A stretch of 64,000 nucleotides of DNA, from the NCBI RefSeq assembly GCF_000576555.1, contig NZ_CP007145.1:2604001-2668000 (forward strand). Reading direction: 5' to 3'. Under the pieces are notes generated by a model, which was not told the origin of the DNA, made no database searches, and saw nothing but the letters and a program-made list of their open reading frames with translations. This DNA comes from Hymenobacter swuensis DY53 (GTDB taxonomy: Bacteria > Bacteroidota > Bacteroidia > Cytophagales > Hymenobacteraceae). Of this stretch, positions 17,281-24,570 are shown piece after piece (position 1 is the first letter of the stretch; the number at the start of each line of letters is the position of its first letter). The position numbers and the translations under genes are program-made.

Positions 17281-17859
17281 ATGACGAAACGCCTCCTGCC
17301 CTTCCTGCTCGCTCTTTCCTGCGGAACCGCCCTCGCCCAAACGCCTACTCCGCCCGACGACCCACTGCCCCGCCTGATTCAGGAGCGCCAGCAGATGGTG
17401 CAGCAGTACGAGGCCGCCAACGCCCAGCGCAACGCCTTTTTAGCCAACAAGCCCAGCAAAAAAGATCTCCAGGAAGTGGTGGACGCCCTGAAAGGCATCA
17501 TTCGCAAAGACACCGAAATCGTGCGCGAAGTACAGGCCGCCACCCTGCGCCGCACCGCCGCCGTGGTGGCCGAAAACCAGCAGGCCAAGCAGCAAATCAC
17601 GGTAGCCCAAACCGACCAGAGCAGCACTCAGGAACGGTTCCACGACCTGGAAAGCCAGATTGCCAACCTCCAGGAGCGCGACCGGCAGCGCGAAAAGAAG
17701 CTCCAGACCCTGCAATCCACCGACGACGAAGCCACTGCCGCCCGCACCAGCCGCGAGCTGCTGGCCGCCGCCCTGGCCGTGCTATCGGCCGGCCTGCTGT
17801 TCTACGTGCTCAAACTGCGCGGCCAGCGTGGCGCGGCACCAGTGAAGCGGCGGAAGTAG
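17281..17859 (+). CDS. Exported coiled-coil protein with C-terminal anchor
   Basis: This 192-residue protein has a signal peptide (MTKRLLPFLLALSCGTALAQ). A long heptad-rich, Gln/Glu/Arg-rich region covers about residues 28-155 and should form a coiled coil. One membrane span follows (about 160-178, LLAAALAVLSAGLLFYVLKL) with a basic tail. The layout suggests a periplasmic coiled coil tethered in the inner membrane. I do not recognise a family. A CATCTTTG element (17265-17272) lies eight bases before the ATG. Confidence 0.7.
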   Translation: MTKRLLPFLLALSCGTALAQTPTPPDDPLPRLIQERQQMVQQYEAANAQRNAFLANKPSKKDLQEVVDALKGIIRKDTEIVREVQAATLRRTAAVVAENQQAKQQITVAQTDQSSTQERFHDLESQIANLQERDRQREKKLQTLQSTDDEATAARTSRELLAAALAVLSAGLLFYVLKLRGQRGAAPVKRRK

Positions 17860-17868
17860 AACAAGGCT

Positions 17869-18055
17869 AGAACGTCATTCTGAGCAGCGCGAGGAGTCTC
17901 GCGTGCTGACGTTGCTAGGCCAGGCGCCCCAAAAGAACGTCATGCTGAGCGCAGCCGAAGCATCTCTACTTCTGGCTAATCAACTGGCATTGCCCAACGA
18001 AGCGGTAAAGATGCTTCGACTATGCCTCCGGCTTCGCTCAGCATGACGTTCTTTT
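17869..18055. repeat. Family A palindromic repeats (compound)
   Basis: One CGTCATTCTGAGC arm with CGCGTGCTGACG (from 17871) is followed by a full inverted pair. The left arm is CGTCATGCTGAGCGCAGCCG from about 17939; the right arm ends GCTCAGCATGACGTT at 18050. The GAAGCATCTCTAC and GATGCTTCGAC segments pair between them. Confidence 0.85.
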
Positions 18056-18078
18056 ATTTCACACACCGCTTCTCCCAC

Positions 18079-18429
18079 ATGCTCACTCCCGCCGCCCAGT
18101 TCCTGACCTACGCCGAGGCGGTGGCGCTGTACCAGCAACTCAAGGAAGCCGAGGTGGATGCACTGGTGAAAACCTGCGGCCCGCCCTCCTTCCCTTTCGG
18201 TGACGGCCTGTTTTACCAGTTGCTGATTGAGGAAGCCGACGTGCCGCTGGCCCGGGAAACCGTGGAAGCGTTTGAGTTGCAGCGCGCCGCCCCGAAAGCC
18301 GTGCGCTGCTCACGCTGCCGGGCCGAGGGAGCCGCGCCGCTGCTGCGGCCGGCATGGTGGCAGCGGCTGTACTACGCGGGCACGGTACTGCACAAATGCA
18401 CGCAGTGCGGCACGGAATTTCCGGTGTAA
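18079..18429 (+). CDS. DUF2007-like zinc-ribbon protein
   Basis: This 116-residue protein has an N-terminal segment (FLTYAEAVALYQQLKEAEVD) like the putative-signal-transducing DUF2007 group. Its C-terminal two Cys pairs (CSRC at about 82-85 and CTQC at about 108-111) should bind one zinc. I chose the ATG at 18079 because upstream in-frame sequence lies within the family A repeat. It is followed 19 bases later by a frameshifted gene on the same strand. Confidence 0.7.
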   Translation: MLTPAAQFLTYAEAVALYQQLKEAEVDALVKTCGPPSFPFGDGLFYQLLIEEADVPLARETVEAFELQRAAPKAVRCSRCRAEGAAPLLRPAWWQRLYYAGTVLHKCTQCGTEFPV

Positions 18430-18448
18430 AGCCACGGTTTTAGCTACC

Positions 18449-19140
18449 ATGAACCTGTCTGAACACTATGCGGCCATGCGGGAGGCCACCGTGCACCGGC
18501 TGCTGCACGAAGGCGCCGACCCGGACCTGCTGCTCCACTCGCCACAGGACGACCGGCGGGGCCTCACGCTGCTGGCCCGGCCCCCGGCACCTATCACGAC
18601 GGCTATTGAAACCACATACTGGCCGATTTTAGGGCCCTGAAACCCGCGCAGTACTACTACCCTGCCGCCGATATCCACCTCACCATTCTCTCCCTCATTT
18701 CCTGCTACCCGGGCTTCACGCTGGCGCAGATTGCCCCGGCCGCGTACCAGCGCGCCCTGCGGGGTATTACCCGGCTGGCGCGGCCCTTCCGGATTCGCTA
18801 CGAGGGCCTGACAGCTTCGCCCGGCGGGATTATGGTGCAGGGCTTTCCGGAAGATGAGGGTCTGGAGGAGCTGCGCGAGGCCACCCGGGCTTTTTTCCGC
18901 GCCTCCGGGCTACAACAGTCCATTGATACGCGCTATAGTATTCACACAGCCCATTCCACCGTCATCCGCTTCACGCGCCCGCTCTCCGATGCGCCGATGC
19001 TGGTGGCCCGGCTGGCGCAGTATCAGGAGCAGTTCATCGGGACATTTGTGGTGGATGTGGTAGAGCTGGTGTTTAACGACTGGTACCAGCGCGCCCGTAC
19101 TACCGTGTTACTGGGAACGTACCCGTTGGGCAAGCCCTGA
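18449..19140 (+). pseudogene. Frameshifted 2'-5' RNA ligase-like gene
   Basis: The first part reads MNLSEHYAAMREATVHRLLH to PPAPITTAIE and then stops at 18638-18640. From about 18608 another frame reads ILADFRALKPAQYYYPAADI, then HLTILSLISCYPGF, RIRYEGLTASPGGIMVQGFP, and HSTVIRFTRP to the stop at 19138-19140. The two parts together make one protein of about 230 residues with the two histidine motifs (H-x-T at IHLTIL and H-S-T at AHSTVI) of the 2H phosphoesterase / 2'-5' RNA ligase fold. The shift fits loss of one base between about 18600 and 18615. Sequencing error cannot be excluded from one read-out. Confidence 0.75.
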
Positions 19141-19172
19141 CTACCTTGCCACCACCTTTCCCTTTCCTGCCC

Positions 19173-19532
19173 ATGTCTACTACCTATCCGTTCCTGGTTG
19201 CTGACCTCGAAGACCAGGCCACGCCCGGCCGCCAGCAGCGTCTGCTGGTGAACCTCTCCAACATGGACGACTATTACAACGTGTTCGAGAAATACGGTTT
19301 CAGCGGCAGCGGGGCCAGCTGGGCCGAGCACATCGAAACCATTCTGGAAGAGCATGCCCCCGCCCTACTCGACCACGTGGAGCTACTGGGCCAGGGCGAA
19401 ATCTTCGGGGTGTACACCGACGGCCCCGGGGCCACCGAGCAATTTCTGGCGCTCATCCAGCCCATCTTTGGCGACCTGGGCAGCCTCAGCAAGTATCTCA
19501 GCCAAGCCGACCCGGGCGACTTTTTTGAGTAA
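19173..19532 (+). CDS. Imm51-like immunity protein
   Basis: This 119-residue acidic protein has the pattern YYNVFEKYGFSGSGASWAEH, IETILEEHAPALLDHVEL, and a C-terminal ALIQPIFGDLGSLSKYL. From memory this resembles Imm51, a family of immunity proteins found in polymorphic-toxin loci. No toxin gene is adjacent, so this copy is an orphan or has been co-opted. The ATG at 19173 is used because the conserved part follows. It lies between the frameshifted gene and a lipoprotein-like gene. Confidence 0.65.
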   Translation: MSTTYPFLVADLEDQATPGRQQRLLVNLSNMDDYYNVFEKYGFSGSGASWAEHIETILEEHAPALLDHVELLGQGEIFGVYTDGPGATEQFLALIQPIFGDLGSLSKYLSQADPGDFFE

Positions 19533-19543
19533 GATTATACCCA

Positions 19544-20020
19544 ATGAAATTCACTCCTGACATCACCATTGCCTGGAAGCTCGGGTTCAGTTCAGTACTC
19601 TTTGCCGCTTGCACCACGCAGCCAGACAGCACGCCGGCCACTGCCGTTCCGGCTGCGTCACTAGCCGGTATCCATCCTGTCAGCAGCGCTACCCGTGACA
19701 CGTTTTCTGTTCTGACTCCGCACACGGTGAAGGTGTATCTGAATAGTCCGGCCTTGTACCAGCAGGCTATACAAAACGGCGTAGAAAATTATCTGAAGTT
19801 TATCTGCAAGCCGCGTACTGAAGGGCTGCAGATATTATTCTCCCGAGTGCAGGACGATACTGCCTATGTCACCTTTGAGGTAACTGACCCTACCGCTTTT
19901 ACAAAACCAGTGGACACCGCCGGTTTGCAGTATGCTTTTAGTCTGGATATCGATCCGGAACGCGCAGGCATTGATTCAACCTTTACCCTAGCAGACCTTC
20001 TATACATCAGTAGCAGGTAG
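19544..20020 (+). CDS. Hypothetical lipoprotein
   Basis: This 158-residue protein begins MKFTPDITIAWKLGFSSVLF followed by AACTT, which places a Cys in a lipobox-like context at residue 23. The mature part is about 135 residues with alternating beta-type segments (HTVKVYLNSPALYQQAI, DTAYVTFEVTDPTAF). I do not recognise it. It starts 12 bases after the Imm51-like gene and may share its transcript. Confidence 0.5.
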   Translation: MKFTPDITIAWKLGFSSVLFAACTTQPDSTPATAVPAASLAGIHPVSSATRDTFSVLTPHTVKVYLNSPALYQQAIQNGVENYLKFICKPRTEGLQILFSRVQDDTAYVTFEVTDPTAFTKPVDTAGLQYAFSLDIDPERAGIDSTFTLADLLYISSR

Positions 20021-20098
20021 CAAAGAGAGGATTGTACCCATCCTTGACCTAGGCCGACTGGCATTGCGTATAGTGGCCCGGTGTTACTTGCCCCTTAC

Positions 20099-20776
20099 AT
20101 GAAAATACTCTTGGTGGAAGACGAGCCCAAGCTGGCGTCTTTCGTAAAAAAAGGCTTTGGCAACGAAGGATACGAAATTGAAGTGGCCTACGACGGCCGT
20201 ATGGGCCAGTCCCTGATTCAGCAGAACCGCTATGATCTAGTGATTTTAGACGTGAACCTGCCCTACGTAAACGGCTTCGAGCTGTGCCGGCTGGTGCGCC
20301 GCCAGGATGCCCGCGTGCCCGTGCTGCTGCTCACCGCCCTCGACAGCCTCGACGACAAAGTAACCGGTTTCGAGGCCGGCACCGACGATTACCTGGTGAA
20401 GCCCTTCGAGTTCAAGGAACTGCTGCTGCGGGCCCGGGTGCTCATGCGCCGCCACACCGAGGCTGCCACCGTGCAGCCCGCTCTGCGTATTGCCGATCTG
20501 GAGCTGAACCTCGACGCCAAAACCGTGACCCGCGCCGGCCAGCGCATCGACCTGACCACCAAGGAATACTCGCTGCTGGAGTACCTGCTGCTGAACCGGG
20601 GCAGAATCATTTCCCGCGTGGATATTGCCGAGAAGGTCTGGGAGCTGAATTTCGACACCAACACCAACGTCATCGACGTGTACGTGAGCTACCTGCGCAA
20701 AAAGCTCGACAAAGGCTACCCCGTCAAGCTCATCCACACCGTGGTGGGCATGGGCTACGTGCTGCGGGAAGGGTAG
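20099..20776 (+). CDS. OmpR-family response regulator
   Basis: This 225-residue protein has a receiver domain (residues 1-115) with D8, phosphoacceptor D51 (LVILDVNLP), T79 and K101. A winged-helix output domain follows (DLTTKEYSLLEYLLLNRGRI ... NVIDVYVSYLRKKLD). The partner kinase is the next gene. This is the CusR/CopR-like subgroup. A metal-responsive role is suggested, not shown, by the Cys-rich protein and RND operon just downstream. The ATG at 20099 gives the conserved MKILLVEDE start. Confidence 0.95.
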   Translation: MKILLVEDEPKLASFVKKGFGNEGYEIEVAYDGRMGQSLIQQNRYDLVILDVNLPYVNGFELCRLVRRQDARVPVLLLTALDSLDDKVTGFEAGTDDYLVKPFEFKELLLRARVLMRRHTEAATVQPALRIADLELNLDAKTVTRAGQRIDLTTKEYSLLEYLLLNRGRIISRVDIAEKVWELNFDTNTNVIDVYVSYLRKKLDKGYPVKLIHTVVGMGYVLREG

Positions 20777-20827
20777 GCAAAGGTGAAGTTGTGGAATGGT
20801 GAAGTTGTGCCCGGTAGCGTAGACAAC

Positions 20828-20922
20828 CGTCATGCTGAGCGCAGCCGAAGCATGACGTTCATTTTCTTTTCTGTCCACACAGCCTAACGGGATAAGGTCC
20901 TGCTCGCTGCTCAGGATGACGG
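20828..20922. repeat. Family A palindrome, short and decayed
   Basis: CGTCATGCTGAGCGCAGCCGAAGCATGACGTTC is a short hairpin version of family A, followed by a degraded GCTCAGGATGACG half. It separates the regulator and kinase genes, so co-transcription must read through it. Confidence 0.7.
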
Positions 20923-20975
20923 CCACTCACCCCACCTTACAACTTTACCATTTCATAACTTCACCATCTGCCACC

Positions 20976-22349
20976 ATGCTCATCCGCAACAAGCTGATTC
21001 TGCGCTTTACGCTGCTGGTGGTGGGGATTCAACTGTGCTTTTCGGCGTTTCTGTACTATTTCCAGGCTACCACCCGTGAGCAGCGCTTCGTGACGCGACT
21101 CACCACCAAGGCCACCATGACCACCCGCCTGCTGGTGCGGCGCGGGGGCCGGGTAGATGAAAGCCTGCTGCGCCAATTGCACCGCCGCGACCTGTTTACC
21201 ATCCCGCAGGAACAGATCAGCATTTACGGCCCCGGCCAGCACCTGCTCTACACCAGCGCCGACAACCTCAGCCAGCGCCTGAACTCCCGGCAGCTGCGGC
21301 GGGTGCGGCCCGGCCGGCCGGTGCGCTTCGCCGATGGCGAGCTGGAAGCCGTGGGCCTGCTCTATCAGTACCGGGGCCAGCCCTACTGGCTGTTTGCGGC
21401 CGGCCACGACGATTTTGGGCTGAGCCAGCTACACAAGCTGCGCCTAATTCTGCTGGCGGCCAACCTGGGGGCGCTGGTGCTCATCATTCTGGCCGGCTGG
21501 TATTTTGCCGATGAGTCGCTGAAACCGATTTCGCGGGTGGTGCGGCAGGTGGAGCGCATCACGGCCTCCCGGCTCAGCGTGCGGGTAGATGAAGGCAACG
21601 GCACCGATGAAATTGCCCAGCTGGCCCGCACCTTCAACCACATGCTGGGCGGCGTGGAGCAGGCCTTTGAGTCGCAGAAGAGCTTCCTGAGCAACGCTAG
21701 CCACGAGCTGCGCACGCCCCTGGCCTCGGTGCTGGGCACCCTGGAAACCGCCTACGCCTACGACACTACCCTGCCAGAAGCCCGCCAGAGCATTGGCTCG
21801 GCGGTGGAGGATATCAAGCAGCTCATTGAGCTGACCAACGGCCTGCTGAGTCTGGCCCAGGTCACCGACCCGGCCTTCCGGCAGCAGCCCGTGCGCCTGG
21901 ATGAGTGCCTGACCCAGGCCCTGGCCACCTGTCAGCGCCGCCACCCCGGCCGCGAGCTGCGCCTGGAATTCGGGAACCTGCCCGCCGAGGTGGACGACGT
22001 GTTTATGGTGCGCGGCAACGAGCAGCTGCTCACCACGGCCCTGCTCAACCTGCTCGATAACGCCTGCAAGTACTCCACCGGTCCGGTCCGGGCTGTACTG
22101 GGCTACCCCACGCCCGCCGTGCTGCGGGTGCAGGTGCTAGACGAAGGTATCGGCCTGGAGCCCCACGAGCTGGCCCGCATCTACGAGCCGCTGTACCGGG
22201 CCGGCTCGGCCACCACTACCCCCGGCTACGGCCTGGGCCTGCCCATGACGCGCAAAATCGTGCAAGTCCACGGCGGTGAAATCCGCCTCACCTCCCAGCC
22301 CCGCCACGGCACCACCGCCACCGTAGAGCTGCCGGCAGCGGCGGTGTAA
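20976..22349 (+). CDS. Sensor histidine kinase
   Basis: This 457-residue inner-membrane sensor has TM1 at about 7-29, a periplasmic sensing loop of about 130 residues, and TM2 at about 157-176. A HAMP linker (residues 178-230) precedes the HisKA/HATPase catalytic part. The phosphorylated His is H243 in SNASHELRTPLASVLG. The ATP site shows LLNLLDNACKYS, DEGIGL and GYGLGLPMTRKIV. It pairs with the regulator at 20099. The sensing loop has no Cys or His cluster, so a direct metal sensor is not obvious. The start ATG at 20976 fits the first span. Confidence 0.95.
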   Translation: MLIRNKLILRFTLLVVGIQLCFSAFLYYFQATTREQRFVTRLTTKATMTTRLLVRRGGRVDESLLRQLHRRDLFTIPQEQISIYGPGQHLLYTSADNLSQRLNSRQLRRVRPGRPVRFADGELEAVGLLYQYRGQPYWLFAAGHDDFGLSQLHKLRLILLAANLGALVLIILAGWYFADESLKPISRVVRQVERITASRLSVRVDEGNGTDEIAQLARTFNHMLGGVEQAFESQKSFLSNASHELRTPLASVLGTLETAYAYDTTLPEARQSIGSAVEDIKQLIELTNGLLSLAQVTDPAFRQQPVRLDECLTQALATCQRRHPGRELRLEFGNLPAEVDDVFMVRGNEQLLTTALLNLLDNACKYSTGPVRAVLGYPTPAVLRVQVLDEGIGLEPHELARIYEPLYRAGSATTTPGYGLGLPMTRKIVQVHGGEIRLTSQPRHGTTATVELPAAAV

Positions 22350-22375
22350 GGGTGGAGGGTGTGAGGGTAAAATAG

Positions 22376-22440
22376 AACGTCATTCCGAGCATATGGCGCA
22401 TCAAACCAGAGACCGGAGAATATTGCGTGCTGACGTTGCC
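22376..22440. repeat. Family A remnant
   Basis: AACGTCATTCCGAGCATATG starts this degraded copy and GCGTGCTGACGTTGCC ends it. The internal CATATGGCG also occurs in the remnant at 34650-34697, so the two remnants may be a sub-family. Confidence 0.5.
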
Positions 22441-22624
22441 ACAGTATGCCTGCCGTTTGGCCGGGCGGGATGCAGTTGAACGCGCCGGTAGCTGACACGA
22501 GGCCGAATAGACTACGAAGCGGTAACTGCCCGACGGCACTGAACCAAGGGACCCGGCCGGGCCTTCTAACTTCTTCTAATTTCCTTCTCATACCGTTTTA
22601 ATCCCGCCACGCGTGCTTTGGGGG

Positions 22625-22903
22625 ATGATGGGGAAACGGACCATGCTGCGCGGCTCCCGCGCCCTGTTGCTGGGGTTACTGCTGGGCACGCTGTTGCTGT
22701 CCACGGGACTCAACCTGTACCTGCTGTGCCAGGAGCCCGCCTACCCGCTGGCCTACGACCCGGACGGCCCATTGCTGGAATCGGCGGCCGAGCTGGAGCT
22801 GGTGCAGACGCGCCGGGCCCTGGCCGAGTGCCAGGCGCGGCGGCCGCTGGCCGTCGTCGCCCCCGATTCGCTGGCCGTTCCTCTGCTTTCTGCTACTCCC
22901 TGA
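22625..22903 (+). CDS. Small single-span protein
   Basis: This roughly 92-residue product has one membrane span near the N-terminus (LLLGLLLGTLLLSTGLNLYL), an acidic stretch, and a helix with ELELVQTRRALAECQARR. I do not recognise it. Two ATGs in tandem (22625 and 22628) are possible starts, and a GTGCTTTG element lies five bases upstream. It is between the sensor kinase and the Cys-rich protein; a part in the same envelope response is possible but only positional. Confidence 0.45.
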   Translation: MMGKRTMLRGSRALLLGLLLGTLLLSTGLNLYLLCQEPAYPLAYDPDGPLLESAAELELVQTRRALAECQARRPLAVVAPDSLAVPLLSATP

Positions 22904-22955
22904 GCCACCAGCGTTTTGCCGCTGGCTTTTTGTGTTTTCCCGCTTCCCCTTTTTC

Positions 22956-23282
22956 ATGCTTCCCCGCCAACAACACGTACTCAACGCCCTGGCCTCCTGC
23001 GCCACTGCCTGCGACCAATGCACCACCCTCGGCCTGGCCAGCCTGCCGCTGCAGGCCCACCTGCGCAGCTTCCGCCTCAGCCGCGACTGTGCCGATTTGT
23101 GCCGGCTGGCGGCGGCTTTCCTGGCCCGCGAGGCCGAGCATACGCCCCATCTGCTGCGCGAGTGCGCCGAGCTGTGCCGGGCCTGCGCCGATGCGTGCAC
23201 CCAGTTCGATACGCTCCAGCACCGCGCCTGTACTGAGGCCTGCCGCCGGGGCGAAGATGCCTGCCGCACGGCCTTTGTGTAG
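22956..23282 (+). CDS. Four-helix-bundle copper-binding (Csp/DUF326-type) protein
   Basis: This 108-residue protein has the repeated Cys pattern of the Csp/DUF326 family: CATACDQC, RDCADLCR, ECAELCRACADACTQ and EACRRGEDAC. In known members these Cys line the inside of a four-helix bundle that holds many Cu(I) ions. There is no signal peptide, so this would be the cytosolic type. The ATG at 22956 gives MLPRQQHVLNALASC. Its place between a two-component pair and an RND operon supports a copper-related response; the pump sequence itself is of the drug (HAE1) type. Confidence 0.85.
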   Translation: MLPRQQHVLNALASCATACDQCTTLGLASLPLQAHLRSFRLSRDCADLCRLAAAFLAREAEHTPHLLRECAELCRACADACTQFDTLQHRACTEACRRGEDACRTAFV

Positions 23283-23288
23283 GCTCGG

Positions 23289-23345
23289 TCTTAACCTTTT
23301 CTAATGTGAGCCTCACGCGGCTCTAATGCCAGCGCGGCAGCTTTG
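23289..23345 (+). promoter_or_regulatory. Phased direct repeats and -7 element before RND operon
   Basis: TCTTAAC (23289), TCTAATG (23300) and TCTAATG (23322) start at 11 and 22 base steps, so they lie on one face of the helix. This is typical for dimers of OmpR-family regulators. A CAGCTTTG -7-like element follows at 23338-23345, and the adaptor ATG is at 23386. The adjacent regulator (20099) is the natural candidate to bind here; this is inference. Confidence 0.5.
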
Positions 23346-23385
23346 TAAAAAACGCTTGCCTACTCCCGGTCCCTATCCTTCTCCT

Positions 23386-24534
23386 ATGCCTGCTCCCCTG
23401 CTCAAATCCTTCCGCTGGCTGCTGCTGCCGCTGACCGCCGCCACCTTGGCCGGCTGCGGCGCCGACAGCGCGGCTGAAACGGCCGCCACCACCGAAGCCC
23501 CTATCTCGCTGCCCGTGGTGCAGCTCGCGGCCCGCGACACGGTGCTTAGCCGCGAGTACGTGGCCGACGTGCAGGCTACCCGCAACGTGGAGCTGCGGGC
23601 CCGGGTGCGGGGCTTTCTAGAGAAGATTTACGTGGATGAGGGTCAGAAAGTCCGCCAAGGCCAAGCCCTGTTCCACATCAACGACGCGGAGTATAAAACC
23701 CGGCTGACGCGCACCCGGGCCACGCTCAACAACGCCACGGCTCAGGCCCGCGTGGCCAGCCTGGAGCTGGACCGCGTACGGATGCTGACCCAGAAAAACA
23801 TCATCTCCAAAACCGAGCTGGACGTGGCCCAGGCCAAGCTCACGGCCGCCCGCTCCACGGTGGAGGAAGCGCGCTCGGCGGCCTCCAATGCGGCCCTCAT
23901 GCTCAGCTACACCACCATCCGCGCCCCGTTTGATGGCGTGGTAAACCGGGAGCTGCTGAAGGTGGGCAGCCTCATCGACGACGGCACACTGCTGACCAGC
24001 GTGTCGGATACCCGGGCCGTGTATGCCTACTTCAACGTGTCGGAGGCGGAGTATCTGGAGTACATGAAAACGCGCCGGCAGGACTCGGCCCGCCGCACCA
24101 ACCAGGTGCGGCTGGTGCTGGCCGATGGCACGCTCTACGCGCCCACCGGCCAGATTGAAACCGTGGAAAGCCAGTTTCAGGCCGGCACCGGGGCCATTGC
24201 GTTCCGGGCCCGCTTCGCCAACCCCGAGCGGCTGCTCAAGCACGGGGCCACCGGCAAGGTGCGCCTGGCCAACACCGTGACCGACGCGCTGCTCGTGCCC
24301 CAGAAGGCCGTGTTCGAGCAGCAGGACAAGAACTACGTGTACGTGGTGGATGCCCAAGGCCAGGTGCGCCAGCGCAACTTCGTTCCCCAGAGCCGCCTCG
24401 ACGCCTTTTACGTGGTGGATAGTGGCCTGAAAGCCGGGGAGCGGATTGTGTGCGAAGGCGTGCAGGACCTGCGCGACGGCTCCCGCATCACGCCCCGCCC
24501 GGTCACCCTCGCCAGCCTGACCACCGCCCTCTAG
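23386..24534 (+). CDS. RND efflux adaptor (membrane fusion protein)
   Basis: This 382-residue AcrA-like protein has a lipoprotein signal with LAGCG (Cys near residue 24), so it should be lipid-anchored in the periplasm. It contains the split lipoyl domain (ARVRGFLEKIYVDEGQKVRQ), an alpha-hairpin with heptads (about 100-160), a beta-barrel domain, and YTTIRAPFDGVVNREL. It bridges the pump (24571) and the outer-membrane channel (27760), which follow in the same order and strand. I chose the ATG at 23386 because it opens on the signal peptide. Confidence 0.95.
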   Translation: MPAPLLKSFRWLLLPLTAATLAGCGADSAAETAATTEAPISLPVVQLAARDTVLSREYVADVQATRNVELRARVRGFLEKIYVDEGQKVRQGQALFHINDAEYKTRLTRTRATLNNATAQARVASLELDRVRMLTQKNIISKTELDVAQAKLTAARSTVEEARSAASNAALMLSYTTIRAPFDGVVNRELLKVGSLIDDGTLLTSVSDTRAVYAYFNVSEAEYLEYMKTRRQDSARRTNQVRLVLADGTLYAPTGQIETVESQFQAGTGAIAFRARFANPERLLKHGATGKVRLANTVTDALLVPQKAVFEQQDKNYVYVVDAQGQVRQRNFVPQSRLDAFYVVDSGLKAGERIVCEGVQDLRDGSRITPRPVTLASLTTAL

Positions 24535-24570
24535 TCGCGCCCCCGCGCCCCACTTTCAGCCTCGGATTCT

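Noticed and set aside
17869..18055. Regularly repeated units, possible CRISPR array
   Set aside because: The units are inverted, not direct, and have no spacers of even length; they belong to the dispersed family A palindromes found elsewhere.
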